From: Opitutia bacterium ISCC 52
GTDB taxonomy: Bacteria > Verrucomicrobiota > Verrucomicrobiia > Opitutales > UBA2995
Assembly: GCA_014529675.2 (NCBI GenBank)
Contig: CP076040.1
Location: 3,491,894 to 3,555,893, forward strand
Length of the DNA stretch: 64,000 nt
Reading direction: 5' to 3'
The translations under genes were made by a program, and so were the position numbers. Positions 8,005 through 16,587 of this stretch are shown here, in pieces. Position 1 is the first letter of the stretch. The number at the start of each line of letters is the position of its first letter. The notes under the pieces are model-generated. The model was not told where the DNA came from. It worked only from the letters and a program-made list of their open reading frames with translations, and ran no database searches.

Positions 8005-9423
8005 CTACTCCTCATTCGCAAGACGCTTGTAGCGATTCGCGGTAGAAAGGGTCATATTCCGCACGGGAGCATTGAAGGTGGCTTCACCAACAATATACAA
8101 AGCATCTGACATGAGAATCTTGGCTTCCTTGTTGTCTGGCTGAAGGCGAATCACATGTTGTGCAAGCTGGGCCGCACCTAATGCATCGCCACCTTTCAGG
8201 GCGTTCTTTGCCTTACCAAACAATACGCCAGCGCCACCCACTAGATCGGCTATACGCTGAGACTGTTGTACAGGAGATTCGCGGTGCAGGGTCATTACAT
8301 TCCCATCGAACCAACCTAGATCCTGAGCATAAATATCGCGAATAGTACCTTCCACGGTACCATAGTAATCGCCCAGGTAATCGAGTTTAGCATATTTCTC
8401 AGGCAGTGCCGCGTATTCAACCAACTCATCAGGGGTCATGTAATTGGACGCACCTTCAATGGTTTTATCGTATACGTATTTAATCGCATCGCGGTAGTTT
8501 GTAAGCACTTCGAGTGCATCATTGAGAATCGGTGGAGTATGACCTCCGACCACATGCTTAGGATTCTCTTGCACCATGGCATCGATACTTTTGATCCAAT
8601 CCCGGGTCGACCGTCGAGCGGTACCACGCAGAGGATAGACATTAGGCCAGGATTGGTAAAAATTATCGCCCGCAAACACGATCCTCTTATCCGGATACCA
8701 AACGTATAGTTGATCGTCCGTTTCACCAGGTGCCTTCACCAGCTCGAGCTTGATGCCTGCAATTTCGATTACTTTCCGGTCCTCGGAAAAAGTGTGCGTT
8801 GGATCAATGCCTGCCCTGGGTCCGCTGACTCCACCACGCTGACGTGTAGCACCACTCCGGGCTGCTTGCTCGCCTCCTCCAAATGCGTTTCCCCGAAGGC
8901 GATCATAGGGAGGGATGGCGATGCCCACGCTGATTTGTTGTTCCGGATTCAAATCAAATCCCTGGGAATTGGCCCTGCGAATCCCGCCTGAAAAACCGAC
9001 CTCTTCATTGCGATGCTGCTCTGACCCAAAGTTGTCACGGGCCCAGATCTGCATATCACTTCCCTCTTCGTAAAATGCTCCTGCACCGCCCGTGTGATCA
9101 AAGTGAGCATGGGTGTAGATCATCGCCAAAACGGGCTTTTTGGTAATTTTCTCAAATTCGGCCCGAGCTCGCTGAGCGAGAGGAACTTGTTGTCCCGGGT
9201 CGATGATGATCACTCCGTCATCCCCGACTATCATCGTGTTGGTTGAAGCCGAGTAGCCAACAGCCGTATAGACGTTCTCAGCCACTTTAATAATTTGCGG
9301 GCCAAGGATTTTATTCCGGTCCAGCAAACGCTGAGTGGCAGGACTCTGGGCCTGCAAATTGATAAAAAGAAGCGGGCAAATGAATGTACCGATTAGAAAA
9401 AAGAAACGAGACTTGTTGAACAT
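8005..9423 (-). CDS. MBL-fold hydrolase related to alkyl sulfatase SdsA1/BDS1, C-terminal domain missing
   Basis: 472 aa with a signal peptide. The metallo-beta-lactamase fold shows the zinc motif THAHFDH (104-110), AGDNFYQSWPN and GGHTPP. The middle part reads like the alkyl-sulfatase dimerisation domain: QDLGWFDGNVMTLHRESP, and near the end a helical LAQHVIRLQP segment of the kind that binds long alkyl sulfates. Known SdsA1/BDS1 enzymes are about 650 aa and end in an SCP2-like domain; here the protein stops before it. A Gly/Arg-rich insert (FGGGEQAARSGATRQRGG) lies within the catalytic domain. The family cleaves alkyl sulfate esters, but a different ester substrate is possible. It has its own gene space, 29 bases from the next minus-strand gene. 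Confidence 0.82.
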   Translation of the reverse strand: MFNKSRFFFLIGTFICPLLFINLQAQSPATQRLLDRNKILGPQIIKVAENVYTAVGYSASTNTMIVGDDGVIIIDPGQQVPLAQRARAEFEKITKKPVLAMIYTHAHFDHTGGAGAFYEEGSDMQIWARDNFGSEQHRNEEVGFSGGIRRANSQGFDLNPEQQISVGIAIPPYDRLRGNAFGGGEQAARSGATRQRGGVSGPRAGIDPTHTFSEDRKVIEIAGIKLELVKAPGETDDQLYVWYPDKRIVFAGDNFYQSWPNVYPLRGTARRSTRDWIKSIDAMVQENPKHVVGGHTPPILNDALEVLTNYRDAIKYVYDKTIEGASNYMTPDELVEYAALPEKYAKLDYLGDYYGTVEGTIRDIYAQDLGWFDGNVMTLHRESPVQQSQRIADLVGGAGVLFGKAKNALKGGDALGAAQLAQHVIRLQPDNKEAKILMSDALYIVGEATFNAPVRNMTLSTANRYKRLANEE

Positions 9424-9515
9424 GCCTCCTTTTTATCAGGGCATCCTGACGATTGGCAATATACCTTTACCCAGATGAAAGTATTTTAATCTATATCATC
9501 GCCGTACGCCTCGTA

Positions 9516-10034
9516 TCAGACGAATTCGCCTTCAGGAAACAACTCAATAAAACGGGTCATCTTTTCGAAGGCCAATTGACTGGCTGCCTTCATCTCCCGT
9601 CGACCAATTTCAAGGGCCCGAATCTTTGGATTAGGGACTCTAGCCTGATAGTACCTAAAATTCCGATGAAGCTCGAACTTCGCTCGAGCGACTTGCTCTT
9701 CAACCGTAGCTTCGTGCATCCATAATCTATTCTCACCTGAACCAGGAAGAAAGAATGCAATATGTAAGTGCCCCGCTCCTTTCCCAAAGCAATCGATTCT
9801 TAGAACCTCTTCCTCTAGCATGAATAAGGAACAGGCTGGTCCTCTTCCAAGCCTCAATTCCTTATTATAGACTTGGATATATACCCCCTCACAAACGGGG
9901 ATATCCTCCCGATCCATGCGAATAGAATAATCGGGCCGCATCTTTCCCATGTTGCGATCAATGCCCCAGGACAACGATTCTGAGAGAGATTGTTTCGATG
10001 AGAGGAAACGCAGGAAGCGGGTTAGCTTAGCCAT
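9516..10034 (-). CDS. Conserved-looking cytosolic protein, unknown function
   Basis: 172 aa, no signal peptide and no membrane segment. The sequence is rich in charged and aromatic residues: GRGPACSLFMLEEEVLRIDCFG in the middle, GHLHIAF, and a helical C-terminal half ending MTRFIELFPEGEFV. I recognise no family. The even base composition of the frame and the absence of a good alternative frame support a real gene. It lies between cysK and the SdsA1-like gene, all on the minus strand, with its own flanks. Confidence 0.65.
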   Translation of the reverse strand: MAKLTRFLRFLSSKQSLSESLSWGIDRNMGKMRPDYSIRMDREDIPVCEGVYIQVYNKELRLGRGPACSLFMLEEEVLRIDCFGKGAGHLHIAFFLPGSGENRLWMHEATVEEQVARAKFELHRNFRYYQARVPNPKIRALEIGRREMKAASQLAFEKMTRFIELFPEGEFV

Positions 10035-10132
10035 ACTAGATGAACGGGAATATACAATATAGTCTTAATAGAACCGCAGATGAAGAAATTCCAAAATAAC
10101 TCTGAAATTGAAAAGACTTTTTTTACACTGAA

Positions 10133-10174
10133 AAGATAAAAAGAAGGCTTGGAAGCGATACTTCCAAGCCTTCT
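10133..10174 (-). terminator. Rho-independent terminator of cysK
   Basis: A perfect 14-bp stem: AGAAGGCTTGGAAG (10142-10155) and CTTCCAAGCCTTCT (10161-10174) around loop CGATA. The left flank is A-rich (AAAAGATAAAA), which is the U-rich tail when read on the minus strand, 34 bases past the cysK stop. Confidence 0.9.
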
Positions 10175-10208
10175 GAAAGGTGGTAAAACTAAATCTGCGT
10201 TTATGCGA

Positions 10209-11288
10209 TTAGTCCATCTGGTAACCAGGCGTCGATTTTGACAACTCGACTTCTTCGTCCGTCATGTCTTCAGCAATCCCTTCGAATAGAGGCGAAGACA
10301 GGTAACGCTCGCCCGTATCTGGGAGCATGGCGAGGATTACGGATCCTGGTTCGGCTTTCTCGGCAATCTGTAAAGCGATAGCCAGTGTTGCCCCGCCGGA
10401 AATGCCGGTGCAGATACCTTCTTGAGTAGCCAGTTTACGCGAATGCTCAATGGCAGTCGGCCCTGGAACAGGAATCAATTCATCGTAGTTACTGTTGTCT
10501 ATCGATTCTTGTAGCACGAAAGGTATGAAGTCAGGCGTCCATCCTTGTACCGGATGTGGTTCAAATGCAGAATGACTTACCGCTGGAGAATTATCATCGC
10601 CTCGGCCTTGAGCGACGCCGGATCCGATCAACTGAGCATTGGCTGGCTCACTCAAAATAATCTTTGTATCCGGACGTTCCTTACGAAGCACACGAGCCAC
10701 TCCGGTAAGGGTTCCGCCAGTTCCATAACCGGTTACGTAATAGTCAAGCCGCTGACCCTCGAAATCAGACATAATTTCCTGCCCAGTGGTACTTTCGTGG
10801 ATATCAGCATTGTCCGCACTTTCAAACTGACGGGCTAGAAACCAGCCGTTCTTCTCAGCAAGGTCCTTGGCTTTCTGATACATGCCGTATCCTTTTTCTG
10901 CACGCGGTGTCAGAACCACTTTGGCACCGAGAAAGCGCATCAACTTACGGCGTTCGATAGAAAAACTATCGGCCATCGTCACGACCAAAGGATATCCTTT
11001 TGCTGCACAGACCATAGCTAAACCAATACCAGTGTTTCCACTGGTTGCCTCAACAACGGTTTGCCCCGGCTTGAGATCTCCACGACGCTCAGCAGCCTCA
11101 ATGATGTTAATAGCCAGTCGGTCTTTGACTGAAGCGGCAGGGTTAAAGAACTCGGCCTTCACGTATACGGTTACATTATCAGGCGCCAAGTTGTTGATAC
11201 GAATACAAGGAGTGTCTCCGATGGTATCTACAACGCTATTAAATAGCCGTTTACGGCCTTGGGTGGATCGAATATCTTGAAAGGACAT
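10209..11288 (-). CDS. cysK: Cysteine synthase (O-acetylserine sulfhydrylase)
   Basis: 359 aa. A PLP enzyme of the tryptophan-synthase-beta fold that makes cysteine from O-acetylserine and sulfide. The PLP lysine sits in NPAASVKDR (Lys55), the substrate loop is TSGNTG (82-87) and the phosphate loop GTGGT (189-193). The protein is some 40-50 residues longer than the usual 310 aa, with an extended C-terminus (MTDEEVELSKSTPGYQMD) that lacks the typical Ile terminus used for CysE binding. Some cystathionine beta-synthase-like members are similar in the core, so strict substrate use is not certain. A clear terminator follows. It could supply the cysteine needed for bacillithiol. Confidence 0.9.
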   Translation of the reverse strand: MSFQDIRSTQGRKRLFNSVVDTIGDTPCIRINNLAPDNVTVYVKAEFFNPAASVKDRLAINIIEAAERRGDLKPGQTVVEATSGNTGIGLAMVCAAKGYPLVVTMADSFSIERRKLMRFLGAKVVLTPRAEKGYGMYQKAKDLAEKNGWFLARQFESADNADIHESTTGQEIMSDFEGQRLDYYVTGYGTGGTLTGVARVLRKERPDTKIILSEPANAQLIGSGVAQGRGDDNSPAVSHSAFEPHPVQGWTPDFIPFVLQESIDNSNYDELIPVPGPTAIEHSRKLATQEGICTGISGGATLAIALQIAEKAEPGSVILAMLPDTGERYLSSPLFEGIAEDMTDEEVELSKSTPGYQMD

Positions 11289-11385
11289 GATTGATTATAT
11301 TGTTTGGATTTAACTGATTCTTTGTCAGCAAATGAAGTGCGACAACCTTTCTTTTGAAAGCTATGATTTTTTAGAGGAAGTGCAC

Positions 11386-12918
11386 CTAGTCACCAAACGA
11401 TGCTTTCCATTGGTCAAACCTTTGCCTCATCGAGTTGAATTGTTTTGGGAACTGTTGAGACACATCGTTTGTTTCAGAAGCATCTTTTTCCAAGTTAAAG
11501 AGAAAGCGGTCACCTCTATACTGAACCCATTTCCAGGGGTAATCGTACATCGCACTACTCCTGCCAAATTCATTGAAAAGAACGCGCTGTGGGTTACCGC
11601 TTTGCTTCCCTTTCCAATAGCTGAGTACGCTCGTGCCGTCGATGGAATCTGGAATGTCTTGCCCAGCCATCTGTAAGAATGTTGGAGTTAAATCAATAAG
11701 ATGGCTAAGCAGTTGGTGGTCGATGCTTCCTCGGTGTTTTCGTGTGATACCAGCTGGCCAATGAACGATAAACGGAGACCGAATGCCGCCTTCAAAACTG
11801 GTGACTTTGAAGTATCGATAAGGGGTGTTGGAAACATTAGCCCAATCAGGACCATACCCTTGAAAGGTGGTTTCATCTCCAGGCATTTCTTCACCGGCGA
11901 TACTGATAGGACGACCATCTCTAGTGAGCGCCTCTCCTCCGAGACAACTCAAGGCATTGTTATAGCCAATCAATTCAGTCGAAGCTCCGTTGTCGGCCAT
12001 GAAACAAATGAGGGTGTTTTCTAACTGACCGGTTTCTTCCAATGCAGTGAGCACCTGACCAATGCCCTGATCCATACGATCAACCATAGCAGCGAACACA
12101 GCCATGCGCCGGGCATTCCAGGGTTGGTCCACTTTCGACCAATCACCGTGAGTTGCCTCGGACAACTGGCCGCTCTTAGGTAAAATGCCCAGGGTCTTCA
12201 TCTTTTCATATCGGGCACGTCGCAATTGCTCGAAGCTCTTGTCCTGATAGTAGGCCTCATACTTGGCAATGTCCTCAGGAAGTGCCTGGAGCGGCCAGTG
12301 CGGAGCCGTGTAGGACAAATACAGAAAGAAGGGATTTTCGCCATGATCACGCGCATGGTCTCGCACATTCTTGACTGCCTCCTCACTGATTGCATCTGTA
12401 AGATAGTAGTCATCTCCAATCTCATCTGCAGCAGACTCTTTGCCTCGCATCAGAGTATAGGGATTAAAGTAACTCACAGCGCCGTGCAGGTTGCCGTAAA
12501 ACGTATCAAACCCAAATTCCAACGGATTGCGCGAAGGATCGTCGTGTCGATTCTGGTCCAGATGCCATTTGCCACTTAGGTAAGTTCGGTAACCAGCATC
12601 CCTGAGTCGATCCGCCACGGTAATCGTTTCCGGCTTGAGACCATTTCCCACTGTTACTTTTTGCCAATATTCTCCGGTGAGAAGCGATGCCCTGGTTGTC
12701 CAACATTTCGACGTATTATAAAACTGGGAATATCGAAGCCCATCATGAGCCAAGCGATCCAGGTTCGGGGTTTCAATTTCACCACCAAAGCAACCGATAT
12801 CGGAGTAACCAAGATCATCGGCCAGAATAACGATGATATTCGGCCTGTCATTACCAATTGAATACAGGACGCCTACAAAATAAAATGCTAAACAAACAAG
12901 GATCTTAAAAAGTGACAT
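11386..12918 (-). CDS. Sulfatase (arylsulfatase A-like) with CxTxR active-site motif
   Basis: I choose the ATG at 12918 because it gives a signal peptide (MSLFKILVCLAFYFVGVLYS); the frame continues upstream to 13005. The resulting 510-aa protein is a type I sulfatase of the alkaline-phosphatase fold: VILADDLGYSDIG gives the first metal Asp pair, the formylglycine site is KCWTTRASLLTG with Cys72, and FMADNGAS comes later. The residue two after the Cys is Thr, not the usual Pro or Ala, so maturation by the formylglycine-generating enzyme would use a variant site. It should hydrolyse sulfate esters of glycans in the periplasm. It stands alone, with cysK downstream on the same strand. Confidence 0.9.
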   Translation of the reverse strand: MSLFKILVCLAFYFVGVLYSIGNDRPNIIVILADDLGYSDIGCFGGEIETPNLDRLAHDGLRYSQFYNTSKCWTTRASLLTGEYWQKVTVGNGLKPETITVADRLRDAGYRTYLSGKWHLDQNRHDDPSRNPLEFGFDTFYGNLHGAVSYFNPYTLMRGKESAADEIGDDYYLTDAISEEAVKNVRDHARDHGENPFFLYLSYTAPHWPLQALPEDIAKYEAYYQDKSFEQLRRARYEKMKTLGILPKSGQLSEATHGDWSKVDQPWNARRMAVFAAMVDRMDQGIGQVLTALEETGQLENTLICFMADNGASTELIGYNNALSCLGGEALTRDGRPISIAGEEMPGDETTFQGYGPDWANVSNTPYRYFKVTSFEGGIRSPFIVHWPAGITRKHRGSIDHQLLSHLIDLTPTFLQMAGQDIPDSIDGTSVLSYWKGKQSGNPQRVLFNEFGRSSAMYDYPWKWVQYRGDRFLFNLEKDASETNDVSQQFPKQFNSMRQRFDQWKASFGD

Positions 12919-13027
12919 AGGCAGATTAAAATATGAATGGATATACATTTCGAGTGAATTCCGAGTTTGATTCCAGCAGCCGATTAAATCATACCTTGAA
13001 TGCACGTTATAACCCTCTCCTAGATTT

Positions 13028-13312
13028 ATGAATTTAATCTTCTTCTATTCTATAGCAGCTATCTTTTACCTCTCAATAGTAGTCGGAGCGAGTATACGAC
13101 ACCGGCGACTGGGAACACTCCCTACGCGGATGCAAATGTATGGAGCCTTAGTTTCGATTCCGGCTGCTGCCGCCATTGGATTGGGATTCAATCACCTCCC
13201 AAGCTTTCTTTTCACTATAATGATTGGAATATATGGATTTGCATGGCTTTGCATGTCTACAGGGTATCTTCTGGAAGCGCTAAACCTGAAACGAAAGCAA
13301 CCCAATGAGTAG
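13028..13312 (+). CDS. Small inner-membrane protein, unknown
   Basis: 94 aa with three hydrophobic segments at about residues 3-20, 38-56 and 58-83, a basic loop RHRRLGTLPTR after the first, and a basic polar tail (LKRKQPNE). I recognise no family. It overlaps the following GNAT gene by 8 bases, so translational coupling is likely. It is divergent from the upstream sulfatase gene. Confidence 0.65.
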   Translation: MNLIFFYSIAAIFYLSIVVGASIRHRRLGTLPTRMQMYGALVSIPAAAAIGLGFNHLPSFLFTIMIGIYGFAWLCMSTGYLLEALNLKRKQPNE

Positions 13313-13769
13313 TCTCATTAAAGAAATATCCACCGGCCAGGAGTTGGCCGACAGTTTTCATGTCATGCGAGCGCTTCGTCCTCATCTGATAGAAGACGCC
13401 TATATTGAAAAAGTCCGGCGACAACAGAAGCAAGGGTATCACCTGGTCGCACTCATCGATGAAGAGAATGAAATCGCAGCCCTTGCAGGTTACCGCTTCG
13501 CAGAGTTCATGGCCTGGGGAAAAGTGCTCTACCTGGATGACCTCATTACGGATCCCACTAAACTCAAACGAGGCTACGCCGGCGCACTGATGGATTGGCT
13601 GGAAGAAGAAGGTAAACGGAACCGATGTAATGAGCTGCACCTCGACACGGGCCATCAGCGGCTGGATGCCCATCGCCTGTATCACAAGAAAGGGTGGCAG
13701 ATAAGTTGTCACCACATGTCGAAGGTATTAACATGGAAGGTAGGGTCATACCGCCGGGCCGACCGATGA
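13305..13769 (+). CDS. GNAT family N-acetyltransferase
   Basis: 154 aa. The GNAT fold is visible: VALIDEENEIAALAGYRF (beta strands 2-4), LYLDDLITDP followed by KRGYAGALMDWLEEEGKR (the acetyl-CoA pyrophosphate loop and helix, here RGYAGAL in place of the classic Q/RxxGxG/A), then LHLDTGHQRLDAHRLYHKKGW (motif B with Y-x-K-x-G-W). It transfers an acetyl group from acetyl-CoA to an amine; the substrate is unknown. It overlaps the small membrane-protein gene by 8 bases. A short palindromic repeat (13788-13816) follows it. Confidence 0.85.
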   Translation: MSSLIKEISTGQELADSFHVMRALRPHLIEDAYIEKVRRQQKQGYHLVALIDEENEIAALAGYRFAEFMAWGKVLYLDDLITDPTKLKRGYAGALMDWLEEEGKRNRCNELHLDTGHQRLDAHRLYHKKGWQISCHHMSKVLTWKVGSYRRADR

Positions 13770-13787
13770 ATATCTGATCTTACTGGA

Positions 13788-13816
13788 ACAGACGCCTCGG
13801 CGATGCGTCCCTACCT
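13788..13816. repeat. REP-like palindrome, loop type A, copy 1
   Basis: The arms GACGC (13791-13795) and GCGTC (13805-13809) enclose the loop CTCGGCGAT, followed by CCTACCT. A second copy at 29034-29063 has the identical loop and tail with different but still paired inner stem bases. It sits between two convergent genes. Confidence 0.6.
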
Positions 13817-13861
13817 AAGACAAAACATACTGACGCTAGCGCTTAGCGACAAAACCCCCGA

Positions 13862-15067
13862 TTAGTCTTCCTTGAGGCGCAGGGCCAGTAGCGTGGTATC
13901 GTCCTGAGGATAATTGGCACCGCAGTAGGACTTCAAATATGCTTCGAGGGTTTTGACGACTTCTTGGACTGGTTGGCGGGCACAATTTTTAAACACGTCC
14001 ACCAGACCTTCGGTTCCTAATTCAACGCCTTCTGGATTTCGACACTCGATTAATCCATCGGTCATGAACAGAAGACAGTCTCCTAGATCGACTGTAAATT
14101 TAGTTACCTGCACGTTATCACAAATACCTAATCCCACAACGTTCTCACTTGGGCAGTTTACGATTTCAACGGTGTCGGAACTTTCCCGGTACCAGAGCAA
14201 GGGAGGTTGAGCTGCGTTGGCCAAAGTTAGAGTTGCATACTCATCCTCTGAAAGATCAAGGGTCCCAACCATCACCGCGACAAAGCCTGAAGGAATGAGT
14301 CCTTTCATGTGCTGATCGAGCTCGATTAAGGCCTGCTCAGGATGAGCAAACTCTGCTGGCATGTAAAAATCGGCCAGGTGCTTGACTAGAATAGTAAATA
14401 AACCGGCAGATAACCCATGACCGCTCACGTCCCCTAAGAGGAAGGATAGGTGTTTATCAGAAACGAGCGGGAAGGTAATCACATCGCCACCCACATCGGA
14501 ATAGCTCAAATTCAGCACTGCAATATCTACATCCGGGTGTTCCGGCATAGGGCCAGGAATCAATCGCTGTTGAACGCGCCCGGCATTCTGAAAATCGGTG
14601 GCCATCTCTTCGTTCTTCTGACGCAACTGTTCCCGACTTTCCTCGAGGGCCTGCTGAGCAACGACCTGCTCCGTGATATCCCGCGTAATACCCATAATAC
14701 CCACGGGTTCACCCGATCCCAAGTAAAGTGGAACTTTGGTCGAGGTTGCCCAGGTCACACTGCCATCGGGCCAGGTTTCCTTTTCGGTCAAATTAACCAG
14801 GCGCTCATTATCTCGAATCAGCCGCTGCTCATCGTCGTAGGCTTGCTGCGCATGCTCCTTGGAAAAGAGGTCAAAGTCCGTTTTGCCTATCAATTCTTCC
14901 GGCGACTTCAGCCCAAACTTGGCAGGCATAACATCACTGACTCGAATAAAGCGGCTTTCGCGATCTTTGAAGTAAACCTGGTCCTCTGTTTGATGAAGCA
15001 GTGCATCAAACAGCATGGACGCCGAAGCACTCAGAAGCTTCGGATCATCTTTATCAGTAGCACTCAT
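13862..15067 (-). CDS. PAS domain - SpoIIE-type serine phosphatase
   Basis: 401 aa, cytosolic. Residues about 20-135 are a PAS domain (DQVYFKDRESRFIRVS, FGLKSPEELIGKTDFDLF, MGITRDITEQ). Residues about 138-166 form a coiled-coil linker (LEESREQLRQKNEEMATDFQ). Residues about 170-400 form a PP2C/SpoIIE domain with the metal Asps in SDVGGDV (190-196) and LGDVSGHG (211-218), and DDTTLLALR near the end. This is the RsbU-like layout: a sensory domain controls dephosphorylation of an anti-sigma-factor antagonist. No partner anti-sigma or antagonist gene lies next to it, so the target is unknown. It is a single gene between convergent and same-strand neighbours. Confidence 0.9.
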   Translation of the reverse strand: MSATDKDDPKLLSASASMLFDALLHQTEDQVYFKDRESRFIRVSDVMPAKFGLKSPEELIGKTDFDLFSKEHAQQAYDDEQRLIRDNERLVNLTEKETWPDGSVTWATSTKVPLYLGSGEPVGIMGITRDITEQVVAQQALEESREQLRQKNEEMATDFQNAGRVQQRLIPGPMPEHPDVDIAVLNLSYSDVGGDVITFPLVSDKHLSFLLGDVSGHGLSAGLFTILVKHLADFYMPAEFAHPEQALIELDQHMKGLIPSGFVAVMVGTLDLSEDEYATLTLANAAQPPLLWYRESSDTVEIVNCPSENVVGLGICDNVQVTKFTVDLGDCLLFMTDGLIECRNPEGVELGTEGLVDVFKNCARQPVQEVVKTLEAYLKSYCGANYPQDDTTLLALRLKED

Positions 15068-15135
15068 GATAGGTCACGGTATCGACTTAAAATCCAAAGT
15101 CGATGAAGCAATTGAAGAATAGAACAACTCTAAGG

Positions 15136-15822
15136 TTAAAGTTCCTTGAGGAACACATTGCGAAACAAAACATTGTGGCCGTGGTCTTGAAAACCAATGT
15201 GACCCATCTTCGGTAGATCATTCAAAGCGGTTTTGAACTTGTTCTTGGAACCATCCGGATTCTTCTGAGCGGTGGTCCATTTTGAAAGGTCGGCTTCAGA
15301 TACTTTAACTCCGTTGACCCAGACCCGAACGATATCGCCTTTAACACGAAGGCGAAGCTTGTCCCAATCCCCCACCTTGCCGGCTGGTTTGCTGCTAGGA
15401 GCGACGGCATCGTAGATCGCGCCGTGATCATGCTTCCCCCTGTCCACACCTTGTGAATCAAGCAGCTGAATCTCGAACCCTCCTTGCACAGGGTTATTCG
15501 GATCGGTGCGGTAGAAAACACCACTGTTACATCCCCTTGAGAGTTTGTATTCCAGATCGAGAATGAAATCGCCGTATTCTTTCTCCGTCCAAATGTAACC
15601 GTTCTGAAGGCTGCGTGCCAAGGCTCCGGTTTTGGGATCCACCTTCCATACTTCTTGTGCTCCTCTTGGGTTGGTAAACCATCCATCTTTGGATTTCCCA
15701 TCAAACAGAGCGACAAATCCGTCCGGTAGATTTACCTTAGCTTTGCTCGCGTGATGAGCCGCCTGAAGATTGAGAAATGAAAAAAGGAAGGTCAGTATAA
15801 ACGTTAGCAGTATCTTCATCAT
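15136..15822 (-). CDS. DUF1080 (3-keto-disaccharide hydrolase-like) exported protein
   Basis: I choose the start at 15822 (MMKILLTFILTFLFSFLNLQAA), which gives a signal peptide; the open frame runs on to 16002. The 228-aa protein is one DUF1080 domain, a LamG-like beta sandwich: FVALFDGKSKDGWF at the front, SRGCNSGVFYRTDPNNPVQG and FEIQLLDS in the middle, and GHIGFQDHGHNVLFRNVFLKEL at the end. Some DUF1080 proteins hydrolyse 3-keto-glycosides; others probably only bind sugars. The pattern is complete here. A second copy of this domain opens the large protein at 24145. Confidence 0.88.
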   Translation of the reverse strand: MMKILLTFILTFLFSFLNLQAAHHASKAKVNLPDGFVALFDGKSKDGWFTNPRGAQEVWKVDPKTGALARSLQNGYIWTEKEYGDFILDLEYKLSRGCNSGVFYRTDPNNPVQGGFEIQLLDSQGVDRGKHDHGAIYDAVAPSSKPAGKVGDWDKLRLRVKGDIVRVWVNGVKVSEADLSKWTTAQKNPDGSKNKFKTALNDLPKMGHIGFQDHGHNVLFRNVFLKEL

Positions 15823-15897
15823 ATCTATTGGGGTAGTGGATTGCCGATTAAGCGGTGAAGTTAAATCATTGGCAAGCAAGCTCGTAACCGGATGTAC

Positions 15898-15927
15898 AAA
15901 AAAAAGGGCCCCGGTATCGGGACCCTT
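15898..15927 (-). terminator. Rho-independent terminator of the small exported protein gene
   Basis: The arms AAGGGCCCCG (15904-15913) and CGGGACCCTT (15918-15927) pair with a single C/A mismatch around GTAT. The left flank is an A8 run, which becomes the U tail on the minus strand. It lies 26 bases past the stop of the gene at 15953-16276. Confidence 0.8.
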
Positions 15928-15952
15928 GAAATTGAATGCGGCAGATCGCTTA

Positions 15953-16276
15953 TTAGCCTTCTGTTTTCTCAACAGAACTAGCTGTAAGAACCAATTTACC
16001 ATCTACTTTGGCAACCGAACCTTTAACTTTCAGGCCTGCCGTTTCTCCCTGACAGAAATAGGCGCCATGCTCGATGTTCTTAGCAAAGAGGTAAGTCCTT
16101 ACTTTGTCGTTATTTTTATTCTTCACCTGAAGTGCATTGGTGCACTTTTCAGCGATGCCCAGGCTGCATTTAGCACAGGTGCCAGTTCCGTTTAGAGTTA
16201 CTGTTTTTGCTTCATCAGCGGCGTAAAGACCGGTTGCGAAAGCGAGAATTGCGATGATCGATAATAGCTTTTTCAT
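15953..16276 (-). CDS. Small exported cysteine-containing protein
   Basis: 107 aa. The signal peptide MKKLLSIIAILAFATGLYAA leaves a mature protein of about 85 aa. The mature part has GTGTCAKCSLGIAEKC: a CxxC followed by a third Cys eight residues later, then one more Cys in AYFCQGE, and a closing strand KVDGKLVLTASSVEK. Similar small proteins are widespread in Verrucomicrobia and Planctomycetes (possibly the DUF6370 group), but I know of no assigned function. The Cys pattern suggests a metal-binding or disulfide-stabilised periplasmic protein. It has its own terminator. It lies divergent from the urease operon, 311 bases away; a link to nickel would be speculation. Confidence 0.8.
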   Translation of the reverse strand: MKKLLSIIAILAFATGLYAADEAKTVTLNGTGTCAKCSLGIAEKCTNALQVKNKNNDKVRTYLFAKNIEHGAYFCQGETAGLKVKGSVAKVDGKLVLTASSVEKTEG

Positions 16277-16587
16277 ATGTTTTGGGATAATGGACGGATT
16301 ATAATTAAAATTGCTGAAGATGTTAATTTGTAGAGGAAGACCTCAATAGTAGCAAGCACGTATTAGAAGCCCCATAACAACGAATATTCCCTTCACCATC
16401 CCCTCCCATCCGAAATCTGAGTAAAACAGTCTCACTTTGAACAGATATTCGCGTTATTTCTAAGAGCTCCAGCTTGCCGGGGTCCGTTTTAGATGCTAGT
16501 CCTCAAAAATAACCAAAGCCACATAAGTTGGCATAATTTGGGCTGCTTCATCCGCTTTATAAACGAATTAATCAATTATCACCGTCT
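16277..16587. other. Divergent intergenic region before the urease operon
   Basis: These 311 bases separate the small exported protein gene (minus strand) from ureA (plus strand) and must hold promoters in both directions. The only specific signal I see is the possible sigma-54 element at 16528-16545. There is no RNA gene or repeat that I can support. Confidence 0.5.
16528..16545 (+). promoter_or_regulatory. Possible sigma-54 promoter of the urease operon
   Basis: TTGGCATAATTTGGGCTG has a GG at 16530-16531 and a GC at 16542-16543 with exactly ten bases between, as in sigma-54 (-24/-12) promoters. The -24 half (TTGGCA) is good; the -12 half (GGGCT instead of TTGCA/T) is weak. The distance to the ureA ATG (16588) is suitable. 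Nitrogen control of urease by sigma-54 would make sense, but this could be a chance match. Confidence 0.3.

Noticed and set aside
14450-15106. 218-codon plus-strand ORF inside the PAS-SpoIIE gene
   Set aside because: The opposite frame has complete PAS and phosphatase motifs; this ORF is a by-product of the opposing codon use.
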